From the NCBI RefSeq assembly GCF_002954685.1, contig NZ_MSCN01000001.1, positions 959,600 to 1,023,599 of the forward strand: DNA of 64,000 nt, written 5' to 3'. This DNA comes from Polaribacter porphyrae (lineage in GTDB: Bacteria > Bacteroidota > Bacteroidia > Flavobacteriales > Flavobacteriaceae). Shown here one piece after another: positions 39,074 to 47,923 of this stretch. Both the position numbers and the translations under genes were made by a program. The notes under the pieces were generated by a model that was not told the origin of the DNA, did not search any database, and was given only the letters and a program-made list of their open reading frames with translations. The first letter of the stretch is position 1. Each line of letters opens with the position of its first letter.

Positions 39074-39096
39074 GGCTATATTAAAATATAGCCTTA
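39071..39096 (+). other. Hairpin overlapping the stop codon of the large secreted protein
   Basis: Perfect ten-base arms TAAGGCTATA and TATAGCCTTA with a six-base A/T loop; the TAA stop is inside the left arm. No T run follows, so it may protect the mRNA end rather than terminate alone. Confidence 0.55.
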
Positions 39097-39134
39097 ACAT
39101 TCTACCAAATAAATTCAGCAAAGAACAATTTCTA

Positions 39135-40766
39135 TCAAGCAACCTTTGCGATTTTTGCTTTTTGCTTTTTAACAGTTTTTTTCACTTCAAACTGATTCGA
39201 AGTATTTTTTGCACCACCAGCTTTTAATGCCTTGTCTCCAGCAAAAAAGGATTTGTGGTCGTCTCCTAAATCAGAACCTGCCATTCTTTGATGTTTTACA
39301 CAAGCAACTCCCTTTCTAATTTCTTGTCTTTGTACACCTTTTACATAAGCAAGCATTCCATCTTCACCAAAATAACCTTCAGTTAAATCATTCATATGCA
39401 AAGCAGTTGTATGGTAAGTTGGCAAAGTAATTAAATGATGGAAAATTCCTGCTTCTTTAGCTCCATCCATCTGAAAAGTTCTAATTTTTTCATCAGCTCT
39501 TTTGCACAAATAAGTACCATCGTACTTTTCATCCATTAAATTATTTTTATCATAATGCATAACATCAAAACCATCTAATAACATTTCTTGATACACTTGT
39601 TGCCTAAAATTTAATGTCCAATTAAATGATGGCGAGTTATTATACACCAATTTTGCATTGGGTACAACTTCTCTAACCCTATTAACCATAGCTGCTATTT
39701 GTTTTACGTTTGGAGTAGGCGTTTCTATCCATAATAAATCTGCTCCATTTTGTAAACTTGTAATACAATCTAAAACTACCCTGTCAATATTAGAACCTTC
39801 TTTAAATTTGTACAATCCGTTTGCTAATCTAATTGGACGTAGCAACTTCCCTCCTCTTTTTATCAAAACATCATCTTCTTTAGCTTGTTTTATTGTAATT
39901 TCTTCTGCATCTACAAAAGCTAAATATTGTGAAGCTAAATCTCCAGGTTCTTGACTTACTGGTAATTTTTGCGTTAATCCTGCTCCTTCAGAATCTGTTC
40001 TTGCTACTATAATTCCATCATCTACTCCCAATTCTAAAAACGCATATCTGATTGCATTTAATTTGGCGATAAAATCTTCATGAGGCACAGTTACTTTTCC
40101 ATCTTGATGTCCACATTGTTTTGCATCAGAAACTTGATTTTCTATTTGAATAGCACAAGCTCCAGCTTGAATCATTTTTTTAGCTAATAAATAAGTTGCT
40201 TCTTCATTACCAAAACCTGCATCAATATCAGCAATTATAGGTACTATATGAGAATCAAAATTATCAATTTCATTTTGCACATTTTCACCATTTTCTAATC
40301 TTCGAAATAAATCATTCAGTTCAATAGCATCTGCTTGACGTAAAAAATCATAAATCTCTTCAATTAATGAAGCTACTGCAGTTTTTTCGTGCATAGATTG
40401 ATCTGGTAAGGGACCAAATTCTGAACGCAAAGCTGCAACCATCCATCCTGAAAGATATAAATACCTTTTATTTGTAGTTTTATGATGTTTTTTTACAGCA
40501 ATCATTTTTTGTTGCGCCACAAACCCATGCCAACAACCTAAAGATTGTGTATAGTTAGAATTATCTGCATCATATTCAGCCATATCTTTTCTTACAATTG
40601 CAGCAGTATATTTTGCAATATCTAATCCTGTTTTAAAACGATTTTGAGCCACCATTCTTGCTGCATTTTCAGAATTAATTGCATTCCAAGAATTGCCATA
40701 TTTTTCTTTTAGATTTCTTACAGTTTCAAGTGCTGAACTATACTTGCTTTGTGCTAAATTTTTCAT
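39135..40766 (-). CDS. aceA: Isocitrate lyase
   Basis: Splits isocitrate to glyoxylate and succinate, the first step of the glyoxylate shunt. At 543 residues it belongs to the longer bacterial class (about 530). The catalytic loop KQCGHQDGKV places the active cysteine at C218, and IADIDAGFG (178-186) carries metal-binding Asp residues. The last 12 residues are Lys/Ala-rich. It is downstream of aceB with an 84-base gap holding a hairpin. Function with aceB allows growth on acetate, fatty acids or leucine. Confidence 0.95.
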   Translation of the reverse strand: MKNLAQSKYSSALETVRNLKEKYGNSWNAINSENAARMVAQNRFKTGLDIAKYTAAIVRKDMAEYDADNSNYTQSLGCWHGFVAQQKMIAVKKHHKTTNKRYLYLSGWMVAALRSEFGPLPDQSMHEKTAVASLIEEIYDFLRQADAIELNDLFRRLENGENVQNEIDNFDSHIVPIIADIDAGFGNEEATYLLAKKMIQAGACAIQIENQVSDAKQCGHQDGKVTVPHEDFIAKLNAIRYAFLELGVDDGIIVARTDSEGAGLTQKLPVSQEPGDLASQYLAFVDAEEITIKQAKEDDVLIKRGGKLLRPIRLANGLYKFKEGSNIDRVVLDCITSLQNGADLLWIETPTPNVKQIAAMVNRVREVVPNAKLVYNNSPSFNWTLNFRQQVYQEMLLDGFDVMHYDKNNLMDEKYDGTYLCKRADEKIRTFQMDGAKEAGIFHHLITLPTYHTTALHMNDLTEGYFGEDGMLAYVKGVQRQEIRKGVACVKHQRMAGSDLGDDHKSFFAGDKALKAGGAKNTSNQFEVKKTVKKQKAKIAKVA

Positions 40767-40812
40767 AATTTTGTTGTTTAATTATTAAGGTTTATTCGAT
40801 TTTGATAATTAC

Positions 40813-40852
40813 GTCTCGTAAACTATTGCAGTAGTTGCGAGACTTTTTTTTT
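40813..40852. terminator. Hairpin between aceB and aceA
   Basis: GTCTCG/CGAGAC outer stem and AACTA/TAGTT inner stem with a six-base loop; a nine-base T run follows on the plus strand. In the sense direction of aceB-aceA the run is A-rich and precedes the hairpin. It may stop antisense transcription or set the ratio of the two mRNAs. Confidence 0.5.
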
Positions 40853-42446
40853 AGATAAATTTATAAGCTTCCAAGGTTAAAAACTCTTGATACTCATTCT
40901 TTAAAACAAGTTCATCAAAAAGTTGTATTGCTTTTTCGAATTTTCCAGAACTGAATCTATCTTCTCCAACATAATTTTTAATTTTTTCAATCTCTTGATA
41001 TTTGATTTTTTCATAAGTCTCTTTATTAAATAGTATTCCTCCTTTTAATTTTATCTCTTTTTGAAGCCACAACCAAATTTGAGTTCTAGAAATTTCTGCT
41101 GTTGCTGCATCTTCCATCAAATTATACAGAGCTGCTGCTCCATTTCCTCTCAACCAACTTTCTATATACAAAATACCCACATTAATATTTTTTCGGATGC
41201 CTTCTTCTGTAATGGTTCCCATTGGCAATTCTACCAAATCACTTTCACTAACATTTACATCATATCTTTTTACGTGAATTTGATTTTTAGTTGACATATT
41301 TTCATTAAAAACTTCCATAGCAATTGACACCAAATCTGGATGTGCAACCCAAGTACCATCATGTCCATTTTTAACTTCTTGTTCTTTGTCATTGATTACT
41401 TTTTTAAAAGCTAACTGATTTGCCATTTCATCATTCTTAATCGGAATTTGAGCAGCCATTCCACCCATTGCATGCACACCTCTTTTATGACATCTTTGAA
41501 TTACCTTTAAAGAATAAGCTTTCATAAAAGGTGTTTGCATAGTAACTTGATCTCTGTTGGGTACCATAAAGTCTTGATGATTTCTAAATTTTTTGATGTA
41601 TGAAAAAATATAATCCCATCTTCCACAATTTAAACCAGCCATATGATTTTTTAATTCGTAGATAATTTCATCCAATTGAAAACTAGCAGTAATTGTTTCA
41701 ATTAAAACAGTAGCTTTTATTGTGTTTTGTGGAATATTTAAATACTCTTGAGCAAATACAAAAACATCATTCCATAAACGTGCTTCTAAATAATGTTCTA
41801 ATTTTGGTAAATAAAAATAAGTTGCAGAGTTTTTTTCTTGTAAAGTTCTAATATTATGGAAAAAATACAAACCAAAATCTACGAAAGCACCTGACATTTC
41901 TTCACCATCTATTAAAAAATGTTTTTCATTTAAATGTAATCCTCTTGGCCTAACTAATAAAGTAGCAGTTACATTGTTTAAATTATAAAACTTTTTCTTT
42001 TTTTCATTATAGTATGAAATTGTACCAAGATTAGCATCTCTCAAATTTACCTGCCCTTGTAAATTATTATGAATATTTGGCGAATTACTGTCTTCAAAAT
42101 CAGCCATAAATGTTTTAGCACCAGAATTCAATGCATTAATTACCATTTTTCGATTTACAGGTCCTGTTATTTCTACTCTCCTGTCTAATAAATCTTCTGG
42201 CAATGATGCACAAACCCAATCTGAATTTCTAACTTTTTTTGTTTCTTCTGGATAAGAAGGAAAATTTCCAGCATCAAAATATGCTTGTTCAATTTCTCTT
42301 TCTTCTAATAATTTTAATCTTCTTTTATTAAATTTTTCATGTAATCTTAATAAAAAAGTTTGGGCTTCATGAGTCAAAATTTCCTTATACTCATCGATTT
42401 CAAAACCCCTAAAATCAATCTGTTTTGTGATTACTTGTTCTTGCAT
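40851..42446 (-). CDS. aceB: Malate synthase (AceB type)
   Basis: Condenses glyoxylate and acetyl-CoA to malate. The 531-residue protein is of the A type, with FMADFEDSNSPN (about 111), LLVRPRGLHL (about 163) carrying the catalytic arginine, ATVLIETITASFQLDE (about 245) and GLNCGRWDYIFS. First gene of the aceB-aceA unit, divergent from the ScfR-type regulator; a promoter-like TTG-N20-TATCATTG lies upstream next to a 14-base palindrome. Confidence 0.95.
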   Translation of the reverse strand: MQEQVITKQIDFRGFEIDEYKEILTHEAQTFLLRLHEKFNKRRLKLLEEREIEQAYFDAGNFPSYPEETKKVRNSDWVCASLPEDLLDRRVEITGPVNRKMVINALNSGAKTFMADFEDSNSPNIHNNLQGQVNLRDANLGTISYYNEKKKKFYNLNNVTATLLVRPRGLHLNEKHFLIDGEEMSGAFVDFGLYFFHNIRTLQEKNSATYFYLPKLEHYLEARLWNDVFVFAQEYLNIPQNTIKATVLIETITASFQLDEIIYELKNHMAGLNCGRWDYIFSYIKKFRNHQDFMVPNRDQVTMQTPFMKAYSLKVIQRCHKRGVHAMGGMAAQIPIKNDEMANQLAFKKVINDKEQEVKNGHDGTWVAHPDLVSIAMEVFNENMSTKNQIHVKRYDVNVSESDLVELPMGTITEEGIRKNINVGILYIESWLRGNGAAALYNLMEDAATAEISRTQIWLWLQKEIKLKGGILFNKETYEKIKYQEIEKIKNYVGEDRFSSGKFEKAIQLFDELVLKNEYQEFLTLEAYKFI

Positions 42447-42473
42447 AGTTTGTATTTTTTAAATTCTACTTTG

Positions 42474-42504
42474 CAATGATATAAATTATTTTTGGACTCC
42501 ACAA
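42474..42504 (-). promoter_or_regulatory. Candidate aceB promoter
   Basis: Reverse strand TTG (42504-42502), 20 bases, TATCATTG (42481-42474), one mismatch to TAnnTTTG; 27 bases before the aceB ATG. The palindrome abuts the TTG. Confidence 0.45.
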
Positions 42505-42517
42505 GCGAACGTTCGCT
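42504..42517. promoter_or_regulatory. Palindromic operator candidate AGCGAACGTTCGCT
   Basis: A perfect 14-base palindrome between divergent aceB and the regulator gene. A half site TTCGCTA recurs at 42548-42554, between the regulator's -33 and -7 positions. The arrangement suits a regulator that controls aceB and represses itself. Confidence 0.5.
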
Positions 42518-42562
42518 ATTTTTATAAAAAAATTTATTTATAAACTATTCGCTAAATATAGT

Positions 42563-42570
42563 TATCTTTG
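42563..42570 (+). promoter_or_regulatory. -7 element TATCTTTG, leaderless regulator gene
   Basis: Perfect TAnnTTTG ending four bases before the ATG at 42575. Confidence 0.55.
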
Positions 42571-42574
42571 TAAA

Positions 42575-44059
42575 ATGACAATAGAAGATGAATATATTCG
42601 ATTAATATTTGGCTTAAAGTTAAAACAAATAAGGACAGACAAAAACCTATCACTCTTTGGGTTGGCTAAATTATCAGGATTATCAAAGTCTTATTTAAAT
42701 GAAATTGAAAAAGGCAAAAAATATCCAAAGACAGATAAAATATTGCAGCTTTCAGAAAGTTTAGAAACTCCTTATGACCATTTGGTTTCTTTAAAATTAG
42801 ATAAAAATTTAGCACCAATAGGAGAAATTTTACAATCAAAAATTTTAAAAGAAATTCCTTTAGAACTTTTTGGTATTAAGGAAAACAATTTGATTGATAT
42901 TATTGCAAATGCACCTGCAAAAGTGAACGCATTTATTAGTACAATCATAAAAATTGCACAGAATTATAATTTAACAAGAGAAAGTTTCTTCTTGGCTTCT
43001 CTGCGTTCATACCAAGAAGCACATAATAATTATTTTGAGGAAATAGAAACTGATGTTGAAAAATTTGCTAAAGCTTATCATATTGACCTACTAAAAAAAG
43101 TAACTTCTAACGATTTAGAGGAAATTTTAATTGAAGAATTTGGTTATACTATAAACACAGAGGAACTTCAAAAACACAAAAATCTTGACGAATTAAGAAA
43201 TATATACATTGCTCCGAAAAAGATGTTATTGATTGATAATACTATTTCTGAATCTCAAAAAACATTTATTTACGCCAAAGAAATTGCTTACAATTTTTTA
43301 AAAATTGAAGAACGTTTATACACTTTTCCTTGGATAAAATTCGAGAGTTTTGACCAAGTTTTGAATAATTTTATAGCCTCTTATTTTGCAGGAGCATTAA
43401 TTATACCAAGAAAAAGCATTACTGAAAAATTGACGAATTTATTTGCTTTAGAAGAATGGAATTCATTAAAATTGCACAAAATTATCAAACATTTTAATTG
43501 CTCTCAAGAAACATTTTATCAACGTTTAACAAATATTTTACCAAAATTTTTCAATATTAAAAATTTATTTTTCTTAAGATTCACGCATCAAGATAATTCT
43601 CCTGAATTCAGGCTCAACAAAGAATTACATATCACACAGCAACAAGCTCCACACGCAAATAGAAAAAATGAACATTATTGTAGAAGATGGATATCTATAA
43701 AGACAATAAAAGATTTAGAAAATTCAGTAAAAAATAGAGCAACTTTTGGGGTGCAAATATCATCTTACGAAAACCAAAAGAATGAATATTTGGTACTTTC
43801 TTCTGCAACTCAAGATCCATTTAAAAAAGATATTAGTAGAAGTGTAAGTATTGGTTTATTACTTTCTCCTCATTTAAAAAAGAAGCTCACTTTTCTAAAA
43901 GAAAATACTTTTACAAAGAAAATTGTAGGAGTTACTTGCGAAACTTGTGCTGTTGAAAATTGTAAAGAAAGAGCTGCAAAACCAACACGTTTACAAAAAA
44001 ACAATAAATATAATAATATTGCAAAAACTGTAGATGACATTATAAAATCATACAGTTAA
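42575..44059 (+). CDS. XRE-family regulator of the short-chain fatty acyl (ScfR) type
   Basis: A 494-residue regulator. The N-terminal XRE helix-turn-helix (about 12-66) includes LAKLSGLSKSYLNEIEKGKKYPK. A central IrrE/ImmA-like region (about 150-290) and a C-terminal ScfR domain (about 300-475) with the cysteine cluster GVTCETCAVENC (about 454-465) match RamB/ScfR proteins, which sense acyl-CoA or related C2/C3 signals and control glyoxylate and propionate pathways. It is divergent from aceB and 37 bases upstream of the carboxylase gene. Ligand here is inferred. Its message appears leaderless. Confidence 0.88.
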   Translation: MTIEDEYIRLIFGLKLKQIRTDKNLSLFGLAKLSGLSKSYLNEIEKGKKYPKTDKILQLSESLETPYDHLVSLKLDKNLAPIGEILQSKILKEIPLELFGIKENNLIDIIANAPAKVNAFISTIIKIAQNYNLTRESFFLASLRSYQEAHNNYFEEIETDVEKFAKAYHIDLLKKVTSNDLEEILIEEFGYTINTEELQKHKNLDELRNIYIAPKKMLLIDNTISESQKTFIYAKEIAYNFLKIEERLYTFPWIKFESFDQVLNNFIASYFAGALIIPRKSITEKLTNLFALEEWNSLKLHKIIKHFNCSQETFYQRLTNILPKFFNIKNLFFLRFTHQDNSPEFRLNKELHITQQQAPHANRKNEHYCRRWISIKTIKDLENSVKNRATFGVQISSYENQKNEYLVLSSATQDPFKKDISRSVSIGLLLSPHLKKKLTFLKENTFTKKIVGVTCETCAVENCKERAAKPTRLQKNNKYNNIAKTVDDIIKSYS

Positions 44060-44096
44060 AAATTCTTATTTTAGCATAACAAATTATAGAAAGTCT

Positions 44097-45740
44097 ATGG
44101 ATATCAATTTCAATAAAAACGAAGATTATAACAAACTTTTAGTGTCTGATTTAAAAAGACGTTTTGCTAAAGTGAAATTAGGTGGTGGACAAAAAAGAAT
44201 AGACAAACATCATCAAAAAGGCAAAATGACTGCTAGAGAAAGAGTGGATTATTTATTAGATACTGATGCTAAATCCATAGAAATTGGTGCTTTTGCAGGT
44301 GAAGATATGTATGCAGATCATGGAGGTTGCCCTTCAGGAGGTGTTGTTGTAAAAATTGGATATATAAAAGGAAAACAATGTATTGTTGTTGCTAATGATG
44401 CTACTGTTAAGGCTGGAGCTTGGTTTCCTATCACAGGAAAAAAGAATTTACGAGCCCAAGAAATATCCATAGAAAACAGATTACCAATTATTTATTTGGT
44501 TGATTCTGCTGGAGTTTATCTACCCATGCAAGATGAAATTTTTCCTGATAAAGAACATTTTGGACGCATTTTTAGAAACAATGCTGTGATGAGTTCTATG
44601 GGAATTACCCAAATCTCTGCAGTGATGGGAAGTTGTGTTGCTGGTGGTGCATATCTACCAATTATGAGTGATGAAGCTTTAATTGTCGACAAAACTGCAA
44701 GTATTTTTTTAGCTGGAAGTTATTTGGTAAAAGCAGCAATTGGCGAATCTATAGATAATGAAACTTTAGGAGGAGCAACAACACATTGTGAAGTTTCTGG
44801 TGTTACAGATTATAAAGCAAAAGACGATAAAGACGCTTTAGATAAAATAAAATTTATTGTTGATAAAATTGGTGATTACGACAAAGCTGGTTTTAGCAAA
44901 ACCGAATCTTTTGAACCCAAAGAAAATCAAGATGATATATTTGGAATTCTACCCAAAGAAAGAAATGCACAATATGACATGCTAGAAATCATAAAGCGTT
45001 TGGTAGATAAATCTGAATTTGAACAATATAAAAAAGGTTATGGACAAACCATTTTAACAGGTTATGCCAGAATTGATGGTTGGGCTGTTGGCATTGTTGC
45101 CAATCAACGAAAGTTGGTAAAAACAACATCATCCAAAACCAAACCAACAGAAATGCAATTTGGAGGCGTAATTTATAATGATTCTGCTGATAAAGCTACA
45201 CGTTTTATTGCCAATTGCAATCAGAAAAAAATTCCTCTAGTTTTCTTACAAGATGTTACCGGTTTTATGGTTGGCTCAAAATCTGAACATGGGGGAATTA
45301 TAAAAGATGGAGCAAAAATGGTAAATGCTGTAAGCAATTCTGTTGTTCCAAAATTCACAATTGTTATTGGTAATTCTTATGGAGCAGGAAATTATGCAAT
45401 GTGTGGCAAAGCTTATGACCCAAGATTAATTGTGGCTTGGCCAAGTGCAGAATTAGCAGTAATGAGTGGTAATTCAGCAGCAAAAGTTTTATTACAAATA
45501 GAAACTGCATCTCTTAAAAAGAAAGGCGAAGAAATTACTCCTGAAAAAGAAGCTGAATTATTTGACAAAATAAAATCTAGATATGACAAGCAGATTTCTC
45601 CATATTACGCTGCTGCAAGAATTTGGACAGATGCTGTCATCAATCCTTTAGATACTAGAACTTGGATTTCTATGGGTATTGAAGCAGCAAACCACGCTCC
45701 TATTGAAAAACCTTTTAATATGGGAGTTTTACAGGTATAA
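44097..45740 (+). CDS. Acyl-CoA carboxylase beta subunit, methylcrotonyl-CoA type
   Basis: Carboxyltransferase subunit of a biotin-dependent acyl-CoA carboxylase, 547 residues. The motifs LVDSAGVYLPMQDEIFPDKEHFGR (about 141-164), VMGSCVAGGAYLP and FLAGSYLVKAAIGE resemble 3-methylcrotonyl-CoA carboxylase beta (leucine degradation) more than propionyl-CoA carboxylase. No alpha (biotin) subunit gene is adjacent. Placed between the ScfR regulator and pta-ackA, it would feed acetyl-CoA from leucine into the glyoxylate shunt. Ends at a hairpin terminator (45768). Confidence 0.87.
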   Translation: MDINFNKNEDYNKLLVSDLKRRFAKVKLGGGQKRIDKHHQKGKMTARERVDYLLDTDAKSIEIGAFAGEDMYADHGGCPSGGVVVKIGYIKGKQCIVVANDATVKAGAWFPITGKKNLRAQEISIENRLPIIYLVDSAGVYLPMQDEIFPDKEHFGRIFRNNAVMSSMGITQISAVMGSCVAGGAYLPIMSDEALIVDKTASIFLAGSYLVKAAIGESIDNETLGGATTHCEVSGVTDYKAKDDKDALDKIKFIVDKIGDYDKAGFSKTESFEPKENQDDIFGILPKERNAQYDMLEIIKRLVDKSEFEQYKKGYGQTILTGYARIDGWAVGIVANQRKLVKTTSSKTKPTEMQFGGVIYNDSADKATRFIANCNQKKIPLVFLQDVTGFMVGSKSEHGGIIKDGAKMVNAVSNSVVPKFTIVIGNSYGAGNYAMCGKAYDPRLIVAWPSAELAVMSGNSAAKVLLQIETASLKKKGEEITPEKEAELFDKIKSRYDKQISPYYAAARIWTDAVINPLDTRTWISMGIEAANHAPIEKPFNMGVLQV

Positions 45741-45767
45741 TTTTAAATTATTTCAACATAAATTTTT

Positions 45768-45797
45768 AATGACCAAAATCACATTTGGTCATTTTTT
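45768..45797 (+). terminator. Terminator after the carboxylase gene
   Basis: Ten-base arms AATGACCAAA and TTTGGTCATT with loop ATCACA, then a T run. The right arm also holds the -33 TTG of the pta promoter. Confidence 0.8.
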
Positions 45798-45812
45798 TAT
45801 GCCTTATTTTTG
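45785..45812 (+). promoter_or_regulatory. pta-ackA promoter
   Basis: TTG at 45785-45787, 17 bases, TATTTTTG at 45805-45812; 16 bases before the pta ATG. Close match to the Bacteroidota consensus. Confidence 0.6.
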
Positions 45813-45828
45813 TAATAAATTTCTACAA

Positions 45829-47922
45829 ATGAGTAAATCCATATATATTACTACTATAGAGGCAAATAGTGGTAAATCATTAGTATCACTTGGAATTTTA
45901 AGAATGATGCTGAATCAATCTTCTAAAGTTGGCTATTTTAGACCCATTATTAACAAAGGAAAAAATAGCAAGTTCGACAATCATACAAATACTGCTATTA
46001 ACTTTTTTAATCTTGATATGAATTATGAAGATTGTTATGCTTACGAACAAAGTGAAGTTGTAGAATTGTTAAGTGAAGGCAAAGAAGATGATGTAATTCA
46101 TAACATTATCAAAAAATATAAAAAATTAGAAGCTAACTATGATTATGTTTTAATTGAAGGAACAGATTTTTCTGGTGAGGGTGGTTTTACAGAACTAGAT
46201 GTTAATTTAATGATTGCTAAAAATTTAGGAATTCCTGTATTAATTGTTGGTGCTGGTAATGATAAAAAGAAGAAAGATTTTATCAACACAATGCAAATTA
46301 CTTATAACTCATTTATTCAAAAAGATGTGGATGTAATTGGAGTTATAGCTAATAAAATAGAAATAGATGAGATTGATTATGTTGAAAGTGAATTGCAAAA
46401 AGTAATTCCGAATAACATTCATATAGATGTAGTTCCTAAAGTTAATTTTTTAGCTTATCCAACTGTTAAAGAAGTAGTTGAAGAACTAAATGGATCTGTA
46501 CTTTTTGGAAATCAATTTTTAGATAATGCCATTGGGAGTTACAGCACAGGAGCTATGCAATTGCGAAATTACTTAACTAGAATCAAAGAAAATGCATTGG
46601 TAATTACTCCTGGAGACAGAGCAGATATTATTTTAGGAGCTTTACAAGCTAACGCCTCTAGTAATTACCCAAAAATTTCAGGGATTATTTTAACAGGAAG
46701 TTTAATTCCTGAAGAATCTATTTTAAAATTAATTGAAGGCGTACAATCTACGATTCCTATAATTTCTGTTGATGGAGGAACTTTTGGAATATCAAACAAA
46801 ATTGGTGCTGTTAAACCAAAAATTTACGCCACCAATAGTAAAAAAATATTGTTAGCTCTAGATACTTTTGATAAATATGTCAATGTTGAAGGCTTAACGA
46901 ATATTTTATCTTCTTTCAATTCTGATAAATTAACACCAAGTATGTTTCAATATAATTTGTTACAGAAAGCTAGAGTCAGCAGAAAACACATAGTTTTACC
47001 AGAAGGAAATGATGAAAGAATTATAGAAGCTACAGCTCGTTTACAATTATTAGACATAGTAGATTTAACACTTTTAGGTGATAAAAAAGACATTCAATTA
47101 AAAGCAAATCAGTTAGGTTTACAGATAGATTTAGACAAAATAAATGTTTTAAATCCACAAGATTCTGTTCATAATGATGCTTTTGGAAAAGCATTATTTG
47201 AAGCCAGAAAACACAAAGGAATGACAGAAACAACTGCCCACGATTTAACTAGAGATGTTTCTTACTATGGCACCTTAATGATTTACAATGGTTTAGCTGA
47301 TGGCATGGTTTCTGGAGCTGTACATACAACTATGCACACCATTAAACCAGCTTTGCAAATTATAAAAACAAAACCAGGAGTTTCTGTAGTTTCATCTGTC
47401 TTTTTTATGTGTTTGTCAGACAGAGTTTCTGTAATGGGAGATTGTGCTGTAAACCCAAATCCAAATGCAACACAATTGGCAGAAATAGCACTTTCATCAG
47501 CAGCTTCAGCATCAGCTTTTGGTATAGAACCTAAAGTAGCTATGTTATCTTATTCGTCAGGAAGTTCAGGAAAAGGAGAAGAAGTAGAAAAAGTTAGAAA
47601 AGCCACAGAAATAGCAAAAAGTAAAAATCCTGATTTAAAAATAGAAGGACCTATTCAATATGATGCTGCTGTAGATATGTCTGTTGCAAAAACGAAAATG
47701 CCAGAATCTAAAGTTGCTGGTCAAGCCTCTGTTTTAATTTTTCCTGATTTAAATACTGGTAATAATACCTACAAAGCCATTCAAAGAGAAACTGGTGCAT
47801 TAGCAATTGGGCCAATGTTACAAGGTTTAAACAAACCTGTAAATGATTTAAGTAGAGGCTGTACTGTTGATGATATTTTTAATACAGTTTTATTAACGGC
47901 TATTCAAGCAAATCAAGAATAA
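45829..47922 (+). CDS. pta: Phosphate acetyltransferase (long form)
   Basis: Interconverts acetyl-CoA and acetyl phosphate. From ATG 45829 the protein has 697 residues: an N-terminal CobQ/dethiobiotin-synthetase-like P-loop domain (about 1-200, TTIEANSGKS), a DRTGG domain (about 215-325) and the C-terminal catalytic PTA domain (about 370-695) with VLPEGNDERI and SYSSGSSGKGEEVEKV. The frame is open 150 bases further upstream, but that part spans a terminator and the promoter. One base separates it from ackA. Confidence 0.93.
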   Translation: MSKSIYITTIEANSGKSLVSLGILRMMLNQSSKVGYFRPIINKGKNSKFDNHTNTAINFFNLDMNYEDCYAYEQSEVVELLSEGKEDDVIHNIIKKYKKLEANYDYVLIEGTDFSGEGGFTELDVNLMIAKNLGIPVLIVGAGNDKKKKDFINTMQITYNSFIQKDVDVIGVIANKIEIDEIDYVESELQKVIPNNIHIDVVPKVNFLAYPTVKEVVEELNGSVLFGNQFLDNAIGSYSTGAMQLRNYLTRIKENALVITPGDRADIILGALQANASSNYPKISGIILTGSLIPEESILKLIEGVQSTIPIISVDGGTFGISNKIGAVKPKIYATNSKKILLALDTFDKYVNVEGLTNILSSFNSDKLTPSMFQYNLLQKARVSRKHIVLPEGNDERIIEATARLQLLDIVDLTLLGDKKDIQLKANQLGLQIDLDKINVLNPQDSVHNDAFGKALFEARKHKGMTETTAHDLTRDVSYYGTLMIYNGLADGMVSGAVHTTMHTIKPALQIIKTKPGVSVVSSVFFMCLSDRVSVMGDCAVNPNPNATQLAEIALSSAASASAFGIEPKVAMLSYSSGSSGKGEEVEKVRKATEIAKSKNPDLKIEGPIQYDAAVDMSVAKTKMPESKVAGQASVLIFPDLNTGNNTYKAIQRETGALAIGPMLQGLNKPVNDLSRGCTVDDIFNTVLLTAIQANQE

Positions 47923-47923
47923 T

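Noticed and set aside
45679..45828. 50 extra N-terminal residues for pta
   Set aside because: They cover the end of the carboxylase gene, its terminator and the pta promoter; the family-like start is ATG 45829.
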